From Rhodobacteraceae bacterium LNNU 3342 (lineage in GTDB: Bacteria > Pseudomonadota > Alphaproteobacteria > Rhodobacterales > Rhodobacteraceae): a stretch of DNA of 64,000 bases. Shown piece by piece: positions 49,249 through 60,131 of the stretch. Below the pieces are notes generated by a model. That model searched no databases. It saw nothing but the letters and a program-made list of their open reading frames with translations, and was not told where the DNA came from. A program made the position numbers and the translations under genes. The DNA lies in NCBI GenBank assembly GCA_008711135.1, contig VUAW01000003.1, positions 1 through 64,000 on the forward strand. Reading direction: 5' to 3'. The number at the start of each line of letters is the position of its first letter. Positions within the stretch are counted from its first letter, which is position 1.

Positions 49249-50667
49249 TTACACCGTCTCTGCCAGAACTTCGCGAACATCGGTCAGGTGACCGGTGATC
49301 GCGGCAGCTGCGGCCATGACCGGGCTCATCAGGTGGGTACGCCCGCCACGGCCCATGCGGCCTTCGAAGTTCCGGTTCGAGGTCGCGGCGCAACGCTCAC
49401 CGGGTGCCAGCTGGTCGGGGTTCATGCCCAAGCACATGGAGCAGCCGGCAAGGCGCCATTCAAATCCAGCCTCCTTGAAGATGTCGGCCAGACCTTCTTC
49501 CTCTGCCTGCAGGCGTACAAGGCCCGAACCCGGCACCACCATGCCGCGGACGCCCGGCGCCAGCTTCTTGCCCTTCAGCACCTCGGCTGCAGCGCGCAGA
49601 TCCTCGATCCGACCGTTGGTGCAGGACCCGATGAAGACCGCGTCGACCTTGATGTCGGTCAGCTTCATCCCCGGCGTCAGGCCCATGTAGTCGATGCTGC
49701 GGCGCGCGGCCTCAACCTTGCCACCGGCAAAGGATTCGGGCGCGGGAACCACGTCGGTGATCGGCAGCACATCCTCGGGGCTGGTACCCCAGGTCACGAC
49801 CGGCGCGATATCCTCGCCCCGGATGGTCACGACCTTGTCGAAATGCGCGCCTTCGTCGGTGAAGAGCGTCTTCCAGTAGGCCAAAGCAGCCTCCCATGCC
49901 GCGCCCTTGGGTGCGTGCGGGCGGCCCTTGACGTATTCAAACGTCTTTTCATCCGGTGCGATCAGACCGGCGCGGGCGCCGCCTTCGATCGCCATGTTGC
50001 AGACGGTCATGCGGCCTTCCATCGACAGGTCGCGGATCGCCTCGCCGCAATATTCGATGACATAGCCGGTGCCGCCGGCGGTGCCGGTCTTGCCAATCAC
50101 CGACAGGGTGATGTCCTTGGCCGTGACGCCTGGGCGCAGCTTGCCCGTGATCTCGACCTTCATGTTCTTGGACTTCTTCTGGATCAGCGTCTGGGTAGCA
50201 AGCACATGTTCCACCTCGGACGTTCCGATACCATGCGCTAGCGAGCCGAAGGCGCCATGGGTCGCAGTGTGGCTGTCGCCGCAGACGACGGTCATGCCCG
50301 GCAGCGTCCAGCCCTGTTCGGGACCGACGATGTGGACGATGCCCTGACGGATGTCCGACACTGGATAATAGTTGATGCCGAAGTCGCGGGCGTTCTTGTC
50401 CAGCGCATCGACCTGGATGCGGCTTTCCTCGTTGTCGATGCCCTTTTCACGGTCCCAGGTGGTGGGCACGTTGTGGTCCGGCACGGCGATGGTCTTTTCC
50501 GGCGCGCGCACCTTGCGGCCCGCCATGCGCAGGCCTTCGAATGCCTGCGGGCTGGTCACTTCATGGACCAGGTGGCGGTCGATATACAGCAGGCAGGTGC
50601 CGTCTTCGGACTGGTGGACGACGTGGTCGTCCCAGATCTTGTCATAGAGCGTTCTTGGAGCGGTCAT
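49249..50667 (-). CDS. leuC: 3-isopropylmalate dehydratase large subunit
   Basis: A 472-residue aconitase-family protein carrying the [4Fe-4S] cluster. It starts [59 protein letters not shown] and [14 protein letters not shown] hold the three cluster Cys. Start preceded by GAGAGAG. It works with LeuD, encoded next. Confidence 0.96.
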   Translation of the reverse strand: MTAPRTLYDKIWDDHVVHQSEDGTCLLYIDRHLVHEVTSPQAFEGLRMAGRKVRAPEKTIAVPDHNVPTTWDREKGIDNEESRIQVDALDKNARDFGINYYPVSDIRQGIVHIVGPEQGWTLPGMTVVCGDSHTATHGAFGSLAHGIGTSEVEHVLATQTLIQKKSKNMKVEITGKLRPGVTAKDITLSVIGKTGTAGGTGYVIEYCGEAIRDLSMEGRMTVCNMAIEGGARAGLIAPDEKTFEYVKGRPHAPKGAAWEAALAYWKTLFTDEGAHFDKVVTIRGEDIAPVVTWGTSPEDVLPITDVVPAPESFAGGKVEAARRSIDYMGLTPGMKLTDIKVDAVFIGSCTNGRIEDLRAAAEVLKGKKLAPGVRGMVVPGSGLVRLQAEEEGLADIFKEAGFEWRLAGCSMCLGMNPDQLAPGERCAATSNRNFEGRMGRGGRTHLMSPVMAAAAAITGHLTDVREVLAETV

Positions 50668-50750
50668 GGCTCTCTCTCGTCACTTGGAGTTGGCTGTGAT
50701 GGATTGGGCGCGAGGCGCGGCATGACGTGCCGGTTGCGCACCGGAACGCC

Positions 50751-50846
50751 TTAGCCGCGCGTAAGTCGCGCGAGGATCGAGAGCGACTCGCCATAAAACC
50801 TCCAGGGGAGGCGTGCGCGGTCGTCCATGTCGAAGAAGCGTGTCAT
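50751..50846 (-). CDS. Possible 31-residue small protein upstream of leuC
   Basis: A short frame MTRFFDMDDRARLPWRFYGE ending LARLTRG, with a purine-rich stretch AAAAGGCGGGGC before the ATG. It is 83 bp upstream of leuC. It contains no Leu run, so it is not a classical leucine leader peptide. It could be a genuine small protein or chance. Confidence 0.3.
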   Translation of the reverse strand: MTRFFDMDDRARLPWRFYGESLSILARLTRG

Positions 50847-51067
50847 GCCCCGCCTTTTATGCCCGAATCCCCCTTGTGGCAATATGGCACGGCGGGCCGT
50901 GAACCCTGCCGCGCAAAACGCCGGGCCAATCATTGAGATTCGGACAGCCCGATGCTACATTATCAGCATGCCCTGCGCCGGGGCTTCGACGGCGCGCAAC
51001 CGAGGAGGACGATGTCCTGTCTTACATGCAGAACGCGGCCGATGACACGGCCGCACAAGGGGCGAAA

Positions 51068-51427
51068 ATGAACACGCCCTCGGATATGATGTCCAGCGAC
51101 GAGCTGCTCAAGCATGTCCTTGCTTCCCTCGAAGACGACAAGGCCGAAGACATTGTCTCGATCAGCCTGCGTGGCCGGTCGGAAATGGCCGATCACATGG
51201 TGATCTGTTCGGGTCGGTCTTCGCGTCAGGTCGGCGCCATCGCGGAAAAGCTCGTGGACCGGCTGAAGCAGGATCATGGCCGCGCCAGCCGGATCGAAGG
51301 CAAGGAAACCGGGGACTGGGTGCTGATCGACACGGGCGACGTTATCGTCCACGTCTTCCGGCCCGAGGTGCGCGAGTTCTACCAGCTCGAGAAGATGTGG
51401 ATGCCTGCGCAGGCGGCACGGTCCTGA
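51068..51427 (+). CDS. rsfS: Ribosome silencing factor RsfS
   Basis: A 119-residue protein that binds ribosomal protein uL14 and blocks subunit joining in starvation. DDKAEDIVSISLRG, MADHMVICSGRSSRQVGAIA, GDWVLIDTGDVIVHVFRPEV and FYQLEKMW are diagnostic. I chose the ATG after AAGGGG; an in-frame ATG at 51,026 would add 14 residues. It is followed by rlmH, the usual partner. Confidence 0.93.
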   Translation: MNTPSDMMSSDELLKHVLASLEDDKAEDIVSISLRGRSEMADHMVICSGRSSRQVGAIAEKLVDRLKQDHGRASRIEGKETGDWVLIDTGDVIVHVFRPEVREFYQLEKMWMPAQAARS

Positions 51428-51441
51428 TGCACGCGTAACGA

Positions 51442-51912
51442 ATGCGCGTGCACCTTTGCGCGGTGGGCCGCCTTCGGGCCGGCCCGGAACGCGCGCTTGT
51501 CGATGACTATGCGACCCGCTTTGACCGCAGCGGGCGGGCGCTTGCCTTGGGCCCCCTGCAGATGCACGAGGTCGAGGACAAGAAAGGCGGCGGCATGGCG
51601 GCCGAGGCAGAGCTTCTGGCGCGAAGCCTGCCGGACGGAGCGCTGATCTGCACGCTCGATGAAAGGGGCAAGGTCATTTCCTCGCCCGATTTTGCCGATC
51701 TTCTGGCCCGTTGGCGGGACCAGGGACGGCAGGATGTGGCCTTTGTCATCGGCGGCGCAGATGGCATTGATCCAGACTTGCGGGCACGGGCGGATTTCAG
51801 CCTCTCCTTTGGCAAGATGGTCTGGCCGCACATGCTCGTGCGGGTGATGCTGGCGGAACAACTGTATCGCGCGGCATCCATTCTGGCGGGGGCGCCCTAT
51901 CACCGTGCGTGA
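51442..51912 (+). CDS. rlmH: 23S rRNA (pseudouridine1915-N3)-methyltransferase
   Basis: A 156-residue SPOUT methyltransferase that methylates pseudouridine 1915 of 23S rRNA. MRVHLCAVGRLRAGPERAL, ALICTLDERGKVISS, VAFVIGGADGIDPDLRARA and SLSFGKMVWPHMLVRVMLAE (knot region) are characteristic, and the C-terminus YHRA is nearly the invariant YHR(E/A/N) ending. Confidence 0.95.
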   Translation: MRVHLCAVGRLRAGPERALVDDYATRFDRSGRALALGPLQMHEVEDKKGGGMAAEAELLARSLPDGALICTLDERGKVISSPDFADLLARWRDQGRQDVAFVIGGADGIDPDLRARADFSLSFGKMVWPHMLVRVMLAEQLYRAASILAGAPYHRA

Positions 51913-51972
51913 TGTTGCCCTTCACGCCGCGCCCCCGTAGAAAGCAGGCGGACCAGAACCGGAGGCCTGCGC

Positions 51973-53493
51973 ATGACCCGCCCGAAACCTGTCGTTCTTT
52001 GCATTCTCGACGGCTGGGGAATCGGGCCGACCCGAGAGGCGAACGCCCCGGCCCTGGCAGATACGCCGAACTTTGATCGGGTCATGGCGACCTGCCCCAA
52101 CGCGACGCTGATCACCCATGGCCCGGACGTCGGCCTGCCGCGCGGGCAGATGGGCAATTCAGAGGTCGGGCACACCAACATCGGTGCGGGGCGGGTCGTG
52201 GCGATGGACCTTGGCCAGATTGACCTTGCGGTCGAAGATGGCAGCTTTGCGACCAACCCAGCGCTTGTCGCCTTCATCGACCGGCTGAAGGCAACGGGCG
52301 GCACCGCACATCTGATGGGGGTCGTGTCGGACGGCGGGGTGCATGGCCATATCGTGCACCTTGTGGCGGCGGCAGAGGCGGTCACCCGCGCCGGCGTTCC
52401 GGTGGCGATCCACGCGATTACCGACGGGCGGGATGTCGGACCCTCTACCGCGCGGGGCTTCATCTCTGACCTGCTGGACCGGCTGCCGCAGGGGGCAACG
52501 GTCGCCACCGTGACGGGGCGCTACTACGCGATGGACCGCGACAACCGCTGGGAACGTGTCTCTGCCGCTTATGCAGCGATGATCCGCGCCGAAGCGGCAC
52601 ATCGGGCGCCCGACGCGCTCGCCGCCGTAACCGCGGCCTATGGCCGGGGCGAAACGGACGAATTCATCCTGCCAACCGTGATCGGCGGCTTTACCGGCGC
52701 CCGTGACGGCGACGGGCTCTTCTGCCTGAACTTCCGGTCCGACCGGGCGCGCGAGATCCTGTCGGCGATCGGCGCGCCGGGTTTTTCCGCCTTTGACACC
52801 GGGCCGCGCCCGGCTTGGGCTGGGCTGCTGGGGATGGTGGAGTATTCCGACGACCACAGCACCTTCATGACCACGGCCTATCCCAAGCGTGAAATCGTCA
52901 ACACCTTGGGCGAATGGGTCGCCCAGCATGGGATGCGCCAGTTCCGCATCGCCGAGACGGAAAAATACCCGCACGTGACCTTTTTCCTGAACGGCGGCCG
53001 CGAAACCGTCGCCGAGGGCGAGGATCGCGTGATGCCCGCCAGCCCCAAGGTCGCTACCTATGACCTGCAGCCGGAGATGTCGGCTGCCGAAGTGACCGAT
53101 CGCCTGGTTGAAGCGATTCAGGGGGATTATGATCTCATCGTTGTCAACTATGCCAATCCCGACATGGTTGGTCATACCGGCTCCCTTCCCGCAGCCATCG
53201 CGGCCTGTGAGGCGGTGGACAAGGGGCTGGGCCGAGCGCTGGAAGCGCTTGAGGCGCGCGGGGGCGCGATGCTTCTGACCGCTGACCATGGCAACTGCGA
53301 GATGATGGTCGATCCTGAAACAGGCGGCCCCCATACCGCCCATACCACCAACCCGGTGCCGGTGGCGCTGATCGGCGGGCCTGATGGCGCACGCCTGCGT
53401 GATGGGCGCCTTGCCGATGTCGCGCCGACGCTTCTGCAACTTCTGGGCCTGCCCAAGCCGCCAGAGATGACGGGCGAGAGCCTGATCGCCTGA
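51973..53493 (+). CDS. gpmI: 2,3-bisphosphoglycerate-independent phosphoglycerate mutase
   Basis: A 506-residue Mn-dependent glycolytic mutase. LCILDGWGIGPTREANAPAL (metal Asp), RGQMGNSEVGHTNIGAGRVV (nucleophilic Ser), GVVSDGGVHGHIVHL and LLTADHGNCEMMVDPETGG are the family motifs. The stop overlaps the next ATG (TGATG), coupling it to the envC-like gene. Confidence 0.97.
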   Translation: MTRPKPVVLCILDGWGIGPTREANAPALADTPNFDRVMATCPNATLITHGPDVGLPRGQMGNSEVGHTNIGAGRVVAMDLGQIDLAVEDGSFATNPALVAFIDRLKATGGTAHLMGVVSDGGVHGHIVHLVAAAEAVTRAGVPVAIHAITDGRDVGPSTARGFISDLLDRLPQGATVATVTGRYYAMDRDNRWERVSAAYAAMIRAEAAHRAPDALAAVTAAYGRGETDEFILPTVIGGFTGARDGDGLFCLNFRSDRAREILSAIGAPGFSAFDTGPRPAWAGLLGMVEYSDDHSTFMTTAYPKREIVNTLGEWVAQHGMRQFRIAETEKYPHVTFFLNGGRETVAEGEDRVMPASPKVATYDLQPEMSAAEVTDRLVEAIQGDYDLIVVNYANPDMVGHTGSLPAAIAACEAVDKGLGRALEALEARGGAMLLTADHGNCEMMVDPETGGPHTAHTTNPVPVALIGGPDGARLRDGRLADVAPTLLQLLGLPKPPEMTGESLIA

Positions 53494-54623
53494 TGCGCAG
53501 CCTTGCCCTTGCCCTTTGCCTGACCTTGGGCCTTGCCCCCGCGCTTGGCGCGCAGGATGATGCCGGCGCGGCGGCGCGCGCCGCTTCGCAACGGCTTGCC
53601 GCGGCAACAACGGCACTGCGAGAGGCCGCGGATGCCCGTGACCGTGTAGCTGCCCTGACCCGCACCATCCAAGCCTACGAGGAAGGCCTTGTTGCCCTGC
53701 GCGAGGGGCTGCGCCGCGCCGCCATTCGTGAAGATGCCATCCGGCGCCAGTGGGACAGCCAGCGGGAAAAGGTCGCGCGGCTGGTGGCCGTGATGTCCAC
53801 CATGGAAAATTCCTCAGGGCCGATGCTGCTTCTTCATCCCACGGGGCCTGTCGGCACTGCGCGGTCCGGCATGATCCTGTCCGAGGTGACACCCGCCCTG
53901 CACGCCGAGGCCGAGACGCTGCGCCGCGATTTGGAGGAGATCGCGGGGCTTCGCCGCCTGCAGCAGAACGCGGCCGATACGCTGGAAGAGGGGCTTCATG
54001 CCGCGCAAGAGGCGCGCACCAACCTGTCGCAGGCGATTTCCGAACGGCGCGACCTGCCCCAGCGGTTTGCGGAACGCCCCGATGAACTGCGCATGATCGT
54101 CCAGAACATCGATACCTTGGACAGCTTTGCCGACCTGCTTTCCGACACCCAGATCGGCCCTGAGGAACTTGCGCAGGAATTCGCGGAGCGAAAGGGCAGT
54201 CTGGCGCTACCGGTGCAGGGAACGATCCTCCGCCGATTCAATGAAGCCGATGCCGCGGGCATCCGTCGTCCGGGCCTGTTGCTTGCCACCCGGGCCAGCA
54301 CGCTTGTCACCGCGCCGGCGCCGGCAACGATCCGCTACATGGGGCCATTGCTAGACTACGGAAATGTGATGATACTGGAGCCGGAAGGTGGCTATCTTCT
54401 GGTGCTCGCGGGGATGCAGGTGCTTTATGGTGAACTTGGCCAGGTTGTACCAGAGGGCAGCCCCCTGGGGCTGATGCCTGGAACCGAACCCGGCGCGGCC
54501 GAGTTTCTGGCCGCCGCGCAACAAGGGGGTGGCGCGGGCCAGACCGAAACGCTTTACATCGAACTGAGGCATCTGAACCGGCCTACGGATCCGGCAGAGT
54601 GGTTCGCACAGACAAGGGAATAG
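53493..54623 (+). CDS. EnvC-like murein hydrolase activator (degenerate LytM domain)
   Basis: A 376-residue periplasmic protein with signal peptide MRSLALALCLTLGLAPALGA, a long coiled coil (about residues 30-210) and a C-terminal LytM/M23-like domain. The catalytic HxxxD and HxH residues are not seen; the corresponding region reads RRPGLLLATRASTLVTAPAP and LLVLAGMQVLYGELGQVV. EnvC-type proteins likewise lack them and activate amidases at the division site. Confidence 0.85.
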   Translation: MRSLALALCLTLGLAPALGAQDDAGAAARAASQRLAAATTALREAADARDRVAALTRTIQAYEEGLVALREGLRRAAIREDAIRRQWDSQREKVARLVAVMSTMENSSGPMLLLHPTGPVGTARSGMILSEVTPALHAEAETLRRDLEEIAGLRRLQQNAADTLEEGLHAAQEARTNLSQAISERRDLPQRFAERPDELRMIVQNIDTLDSFADLLSDTQIGPEELAQEFAERKGSLALPVQGTILRRFNEADAAGIRRPGLLLATRASTLVTAPAPATIRYMGPLLDYGNVMILEPEGGYLLVLAGMQVLYGELGQVVPEGSPLGLMPGTEPGAAEFLAAAQQGGGAGQTETLYIELRHLNRPTDPAEWFAQTRE

Positions 54624-54629
54624 GACGGC

Positions 54630-55979
54630 ATGAAGAAGTTCGTGATGGCCGCCGCAGGTGGCACGCTGCTGGGCGCGGTGCTTGCCACGCAGGTTGCCGG
54701 CCCGCTTGTGGCCCAGGAAACGCGCGCGGGTGCCTCGGTCTATCAGCAGCTTGATCTTTTCGGGGACATCTTTGAACGCATCCGCGCCCAATATGTCGAA
54801 GAGGTCGACTCGGCGGAGCTGATCGAGGCTGCGATCAACGGGATGCTCACCTCGCTCGACCCGCATTCAAGCTATCTCGCGCCCGAGGATTTCTCGGACA
54901 TGCAGGTGCAGACGCGGGGCGAGTTTGGCGGGCTGGGCATCGAGGTGACGCAGGAAGAAGGCTACGTCAAAGTCGTGGCCCCGATGGACGGAACGCCCGC
55001 CGACATCGCGGGGATCGAGGCCGGGGACTTCATCACCCATGTCGATGGCGAGTCGGTTCTGGGCCTGACGCTGGACCAGGCGGTACAGATGATGCGCGGC
55101 CCGGTCGGGTCGGAAATCGTCGTCACTGTCGTGCGCGAGGGGCGGGCAGAGCCCTTTGACGTTTCCATCATCCGCGACACGATCAAGCTGACCGCCGTCC
55201 GCACCCGCATGGAAGGGAACACCGTGGTGCTGCGCGTCACGACCTTCAACGACCAGACCTATGCCAACCTCGAGGAAGGCCTGCGCCAGACCATCACTGA
55301 TGCCGGCGGGATCGAGAACATCAATGGTGTCGTGCTCGACCTGCGCAACAACCCCGGTGGACTGCTGAACCAGGCAATCCGCGTGTCGGATGCCTTCCTT
55401 GAGAAGGGCGAGATTGTTTCCACCCGCGGCCGCGACCCGGAGGCCGGGGAACGCTTCAACGCGACCGAGGGTGATTTGATCGCCGGCAAGCCGATGGTCG
55501 TTCTGATCAACGGCGGCTCTGCCTCGGCATCGGAGATTGTGGCGGGGGCGCTGCAGGATCACCGTCGGGCGATCGTCGTCGGCACCAAGAGCTTTGGCAA
55601 GGGTTCCGTTCAGACGGTCATCCCGCTGCGGGGCGACGGGGCGATGCGGCTGACCACCTCGCGCTATTACACGCCGTCGGGGCGGTCGATCCAGGCGCTG
55701 GGCGTATCGCCCGACATCGTGGTGCAGCAGCCCCCGCGCCGCCCGGCCGAGGAAGAGGAGGAGGCAAATCCGCTCTCCACCCGTTCCGAGGCAGAGCTTC
55801 GCGGATCGCTGTCCAACGACAGCATGAGCGATTCCGAGCGCCAGCAGGCGCAAGAGGAGCAGCGCCAGGCCGAGGAAGCCGCCCGCCTGCGCGAGGATGA
55901 CTATCAGCTTGCCTATGCGATCGACATCCTCAAGGGGCTGACGGCACTGTCGCCTGCCGTACGCGCCACCTCGCAATGA
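54630..55979 (+). CDS. ctpA: C-terminal processing peptidase, S41 family
   Basis: A 449-residue periplasmic protease with signal sequence [19 protein letters not shown]. The PDZ domain contains [20 protein letters not shown] and [14 protein letters not shown]. The catalytic Ser lies in [16 protein letters not shown] and Lys in [32 protein letters not shown] follows. A long acidic/Gln-rich C-terminal helix ends it. It lies in the gpmI-envC-ctpA-rppH cluster. Confidence 0.95.
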   Translation: MKKFVMAAAGGTLLGAVLATQVAGPLVAQETRAGASVYQQLDLFGDIFERIRAQYVEEVDSAELIEAAINGMLTSLDPHSSYLAPEDFSDMQVQTRGEFGGLGIEVTQEEGYVKVVAPMDGTPADIAGIEAGDFITHVDGESVLGLTLDQAVQMMRGPVGSEIVVTVVREGRAEPFDVSIIRDTIKLTAVRTRMEGNTVVLRVTTFNDQTYANLEEGLRQTITDAGGIENINGVVLDLRNNPGGLLNQAIRVSDAFLEKGEIVSTRGRDPEAGERFNATEGDLIAGKPMVVLINGGSASASEIVAGALQDHRRAIVVGTKSFGKGSVQTVIPLRGDGAMRLTTSRYYTPSGRSIQALGVSPDIVVQQPPRRPAEEEEEANPLSTRSEAELRGSLSNDSMSDSERQQAQEEQRQAEEAARLREDDYQLAYAIDILKGLTALSPAVRATSQ

Positions 55980-56025
55980 CAGGATTGACCGGGGCCGCGA
56001 TGGCCCCGGCGCCACCGATTGGATC

Positions 56026-56517
56026 ATGATGACCCCCGAAGACATCACCGCCCTGCCCTATCGCCCCTGCGTGGGGGTCATGCTCCTCAACTCTGACGGG
56101 CGTATCTTTGCCGGTCAGCGGATCGACAGCCCCGTCGCCGCCTGGCAGATGCCCCAAGGCGGCATTGACGAGGGCGAGGAGCCCCGGACGGCCGCCCTGC
56201 GTGAACTTTGGGAAGAAACCGGCATCACCGCCGATCTGGTCGAGGTTCTGGACGAAACCCCCGGCTGGATCCCCTATGACCTGCCCGAGGATCTGGTCGG
56301 CAAGGTCTGGGGCGGGCGGTTCAAGGGACAGAAGCAGCGCTGGTTCCTGATGCGCTTTCTGGGGCAGGATGCGCAGATTGCGATCAATACTGCGCATCCC
56401 GAGTTTTCAGAATGGTGCTGGCTGACGCCCGAGGCCTTGCTGGACAGCATCGTCCCCTTCAAGCGGCAGACCTATGCGCAGGTCATCGCCCACTTCCGCC
56501 AGCACCTTTTACCCTAG
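56026..56517 (+). CDS. rppH: RNA pyrophosphohydrolase
   Basis: A 163-residue Nudix enzyme that removes pyrophosphate from mRNA 5' ends and so triggers decay. [38 protein letters not shown] and RELWEETGI (intact Nudix box), and [13 protein letters not shown] identify it. Its stop TAG shares the palindrome CTAG with the stop of the convergent transglycosylase gene. Confidence 0.95.
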   Translation: MMTPEDITALPYRPCVGVMLLNSDGRIFAGQRIDSPVAAWQMPQGGIDEGEEPRTAALRELWEETGITADLVEVLDETPGWIPYDLPEDLVGKVWGGRFKGQKQRWFLMRFLGQDAQIAINTAHPEFSEWCWLTPEALLDSIVPFKRQTYAQVIAHFRQHLLP

Positions 56518-57770
56518 CCGCGACGGAGCCGGGCCAGAAGATCGGCCGACACGTAACCATCCGGCGTCAGCCCTGCCGCGGCCTGATAAGCCCGGACCGC
56601 CGACAGCGTGTTCGGGCCGATCCGCCCGTCCACGCCGCCAGTATCGTAGCCATGTGCCGTCAGCAGGCGCTGAAGCTCCTGCCGTTCTGCCGTGCTGAGC
56701 GCACGGTCGCCCCGCGGCCATGTGCCTTGGAACGATCCAGCGCCCCGCAAACGATCCGCCAGATGACCAATGCCCATGGCATAGGAATCGGACGAGTTGT
56801 AGCGCTTGATGACCCGGAAGTTGTCAAAGGTCAGGAAGGCAGGACCGCGCGCGCCCGCCGGCAGGAAAAGCTGCGCCGCCCCGTGATTCGGCACGGCCCC
56901 GCCGCTGGTCAGCCTCACCCCCATCCCCGTCCATTCGGACACCGGCCGGGTGCTGCCGGTCTGGGCATAGTTGAAGCCTTGAGGAAGCTGCACCTCGACC
57001 CCCCACGGCTGGCCCCGCGTCCAGCCATAGCCCGCCAGATAGGCTGCAGCCGAGGCGAGTGCGTCGCTTGGATCATCCGACCAGATGTCGCGACGTCCGT
57101 CGCCGGTATAGTCTACCGCATGCTGCAGGTAGCTTGTCGGCATGAACTGGGTATGGCCCATTGCCCCCGCCCAGCTTCCGGTCATGCCTTCGGGTGAAAT
57201 ATCGCCCGCCTGCACGATACGGAGCGCGGCGATCAACTGCTCTTCAAAGAACGCCCCCCGGCGCCCGTCATAGGCCAGCGTGGCCAGCGCCGGGATGATG
57301 GGCGTGGTGCCGCGGAAACCGCCGTAGGAACTTTCCATGCCCCAGATGGCCAGAACGACCTCTTTTTCCACGCCATAGCGCGACTCGATATCCTGAAGCA
57401 GGCGTCCATGCTGGCTCAGCTTGGCCCGCCCGTTGGATAGCCGGGTTTCGGACACGGCATTGTCTAGGTATTCCCAGATCGGGCGCGTGAATTCCGCCTG
57501 GTTCTGGTCGCGCCGGACCACGTCGGGCATGTAGCTGGCATTGCGGAAGGCGCGGTCGAAGGTGGCAGGCGAAATACCCTGCGCAGCGGCGCGCGGCCGG
57601 AACCCTTCGACCCAACGATTGAACCCCGTTGGGTTCCCCTGCCCGCCCGGTTGTGTTTGCTGCGGGTTCGGACGTGCCTCTGGCCGGGCGGACAGGTCCA
57701 CCCCGCCGCCGATGCCGCAGCCGGGCAGAAGAAGGGTGACCAGTCCGAGGGCCGTGACTGTTTTGCGCAT
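56514..57770 (-). CDS. Lytic murein transglycosylase, MltB-like lipoprotein
   Basis: A 418-residue enzyme cleaving peptidoglycan to 1,6-anhydro products. The signal peptide ends in a lipobox ([11 protein letters not shown]). The SLT_2 domain includes [16 protein letters not shown] with the catalytic Glu, [20 protein letters not shown] and [20 protein letters not shown] peptidoglycan-binding domain ([20 protein letters not shown]) ends the protein. Confidence 0.93.
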   Translation of the reverse strand: MRKTVTALGLVTLLLPGCGIGGGVDLSARPEARPNPQQTQPGGQGNPTGFNRWVEGFRPRAAAQGISPATFDRAFRNASYMPDVVRRDQNQAEFTRPIWEYLDNAVSETRLSNGRAKLSQHGRLLQDIESRYGVEKEVVLAIWGMESSYGGFRGTTPIIPALATLAYDGRRGAFFEEQLIAALRIVQAGDISPEGMTGSWAGAMGHTQFMPTSYLQHAVDYTGDGRRDIWSDDPSDALASAAAYLAGYGWTRGQPWGVEVQLPQGFNYAQTGSTRPVSEWTGMGVRLTSGGAVPNHGAAQLFLPAGARGPAFLTFDNFRVIKRYNSSDSYAMGIGHLADRLRGAGSFQGTWPRGDRALSTAERQELQRLLTAHGYDTGGVDGRIGPNTLSAVRAYQAAAGLTPDGYVSADLLARLRRG

Positions 57771-57844
57771 GTGATACCTGCTCGACGTTTATGATTGCGT
57801 CGAACTTAACGGGATTCGCCCGGCGGGCAAAGCAGTGCCGCCGC

Positions 57845-60100
57845 CTAACCACGCCGGCGGCGTTCAACCTTTCGCTTGATCTTGTCCGTCTTGGCCTTGT
57901 GGGCACCGGGCTTGCGCCCCATGCCACGCCCGCGCGCCGGCTGCGCTCCGCGCGGCAGGTCCTGGTCATCCACGCTCAGCAGTTCCAGCACCAGCCCGCC
58001 GGTCACCGGCACCGCCTCGGCCAAGCGCACGGTCACGCGCTGGCCTACGCCAAGCGTCAGGCCCGATCGTTCGCCCACCAGTACCTGCTGGCGGTTGTCG
58101 AAGTGAAAATATTCCCGCCCCAAGGTCCGCACGGGCACCAATCCATCCGCGCCCGTTTCGGTCAGCTTCACGAACAGCCCGAACTTGGTGACGCCGGATA
58201 TCCGGCCCGGAAATTCACTCCCCACCCGTTCCGAAAGATAGGCGGCAAGATAGCGGTCGGTGGTATCCCGTTCGGCTGCCATGCTGCGGCGCTCGGTCTC
58301 CGATACGTGGTTTCCTGTTTCCTCCAGCCGCTCCATCTCTTGCGGTGAAAGGCCATCATCGCCCCAGCGATGGCCAGAGATTAGCGCCCGGTGCACGATC
58401 AGGTCGGCATAGCGCCGTATGGGCGAGGTGAAATGGGCATAATTCTTCAAGGCCAGCCCGAAGTGGCCGAAGTTGTTCGGACTGTAATAAGCCTGCGTCA
58501 TCGACCGCAGCGCGGTGATGTTCAAAAGCTCGTCAAACTCCGTTCCCTGCGCCTGTGCCAGCAGGTTGTTGATGTGACGGGTCTGCAGCACCTGCCCCTT
58601 GGCCATGGCAAAGCCTGACGCCTGTGCCACCTCGCGCAGCGATTCCAGTTTTTCGGGGCTGGGCTCTTCGTGCACCCGGAACAGAAGCGGGCGGCGCAGG
58701 CGATTCAGTTCCTCTGCCGCGGCGACATTGGCGAGGATCATGAATTCCTCGATCAGCCGGTGCGCATCCAGCCGTTCCCGGAACGCGACCGATGTCACCT
58801 TGCCTTCGGGCGAAAGCTCGATCCGCCGCTCCGGCAGGTCGAGGTCGAGCGGCTGCCGCCGGGCGCGGGCGCGCTTGACGGCCTCATACGCCTCATACAG
58901 CGGATGGATCACCTCATCGAGCAGTTCGACGCACCGCTCATTCGGGTTGCCATCCTGCGCCGCCTGCACCTCTTGGTAGCTGAGCGAGGCGAGCGAGCGC
59001 ATCATTGCCCGGGTGAAGCGGTGGGAAATCTTGTTGCCCTGCGCGTCGATCTGCATCCGCACCGCGATACAGGGCCGCGGCACCCCTTCGTGCAGCGAAC
59101 AAAGATCGCCGGACAGCCGGTCGGGCAGCATCGGCACCACCCGGTCGGGGAAGTAGGTGGAGTTGCCGCGCTTCCACGCCTCGCGGTCCAGCGCCGAACC
59201 GGGGCGCACGTAATGCGCCACATCGGCGATGGCCACCCAGACGACATGCCCACCTTCGTTCTTTGGGTCGTCATCAGGATGGGCATAGACCGCATCGTCA
59301 TGGTCGCGCGCATCCGACGGGTCGATGGTGACGATTGGCAGGTCGCGCAGATCCTCGCGCTTGCCCAGCGGCGCAGGCTTGGCGGCATCAGCCTCGGCTA
59401 TCGCCTCATCGGAGAACTCGTCCGGGATGCCGTGCTGGTGGATGGCGATCAGCGACACGGCCTTGGGCGCGGACGGATCGCCAAGCCGCTCGATGATGCG
59501 GGCCTGCGGCAGGCCCATCCGAGCGCGAAGCCCAGCCTGTTCCGCCTCGACCAGTTCGCCATCAGTGGCGCCTTGGGTGGCGCCCGGCAACACCCGCCAT
59601 TCCTTGTCGGCGCCCTTGTCGATGGGGACAATGCGCCCGCCCTCGGTCTCCTTGCGGAAGATGCCAAGGATCTTTTGCGGGTTGGTGCCGATCCGGCGGA
59701 TCAGGCGGCCTTCGTAATGATGGTCGGCGCCCTTGACCTCGGTCAGGCGGGCGAGGATGCGATCGCCTTCCCCCAGCGCGGGGTCGCTCTCGCGCATCTG
59801 CATCAGGACGCGGGGCTCTGGCCCCTCCCCCTGCCATTCAAGCGGGCGGGCGAACAGGTCGCCCGCGGCATCGGGCGCCAGCACCTGCACGATGCTGACG
59901 GGTGGCAGCTTCTCGGCGTCGTGGTAGGTCCGGCGGCGCCTTTCAACGACGCCCTCCCCCTCCAGCTCCTTGAGGACACGCTTGAGGTCGATCCGGGCAG
60001 CACCCTTGATCCCGAAGGCCTTGGCGATGTCGCGCTTGGCAGTCAGGCCGGGGTTTTCGGCAATCCAGATGCGGAGTTCGTCTTTGGATGGTATGCGCAT
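57845..60100 (-). CDS. rnr: Ribonuclease R
   Basis: A 751-residue 3'-5' exoribonuclease. The ATG of MRIPSKDELRIWIAENPGLT is chosen; an upstream extension of 44 codons overlaps dapE. The RNB catalytic domain contains VTIDPSDARDHDDAVYAHPD (metal Asp cluster) and FTSPIRRYADLIVHRALI. An S1 domain (RISGVTKFGLFVKLTETGAD) follows and a very basic tail KTDKIKRKVERRRRG ends it, as in RNase R rather than RNase II. Confidence 0.95.
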   Translation of the reverse strand: MRIPSKDELRIWIAENPGLTAKRDIAKAFGIKGAARIDLKRVLKELEGEGVVERRRRTYHDAEKLPPVSIVQVLAPDAAGDLFARPLEWQGEGPEPRVLMQMRESDPALGEGDRILARLTEVKGADHHYEGRLIRRIGTNPQKILGIFRKETEGGRIVPIDKGADKEWRVLPGATQGATDGELVEAEQAGLRARMGLPQARIIERLGDPSAPKAVSLIAIHQHGIPDEFSDEAIAEADAAKPAPLGKREDLRDLPIVTIDPSDARDHDDAVYAHPDDDPKNEGGHVVWVAIADVAHYVRPGSALDREAWKRGNSTYFPDRVVPMLPDRLSGDLCSLHEGVPRPCIAVRMQIDAQGNKISHRFTRAMMRSLASLSYQEVQAAQDGNPNERCVELLDEVIHPLYEAYEAVKRARARRQPLDLDLPERRIELSPEGKVTSVAFRERLDAHRLIEEFMILANVAAAEELNRLRRPLLFRVHEEPSPEKLESLREVAQASGFAMAKGQVLQTRHINNLLAQAQGTEFDELLNITALRSMTQAYYSPNNFGHFGLALKNYAHFTSPIRRYADLIVHRALISGHRWGDDGLSPQEMERLEETGNHVSETERRSMAAERDTTDRYLAAYLSERVGSEFPGRISGVTKFGLFVKLTETGADGLVPVRTLGREYFHFDNRQQVLVGERSGLTLGVGQRVTVRLAEAVPVTGGLVLELLSVDDQDLPRGAQPARGRGMGRKPGAHKAKTDKIKRKVERRRRG

Positions 60101-60131
60101 GCGGCAGAGGTAGCACGCGCCCCCGGCTTCG

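Noticed and set aside
50668-50846. A leucine leader peptide or attenuator before leuC
   Set aside because: No Leu-codon run and no alternative hairpins with a T-run were found.
52159-53892. A 577-codon minus-strand frame across gpmI and envC
   Set aside because: The product lacks any fold signature; gpmI and the EnvC-like gene on the plus strand are unambiguous.
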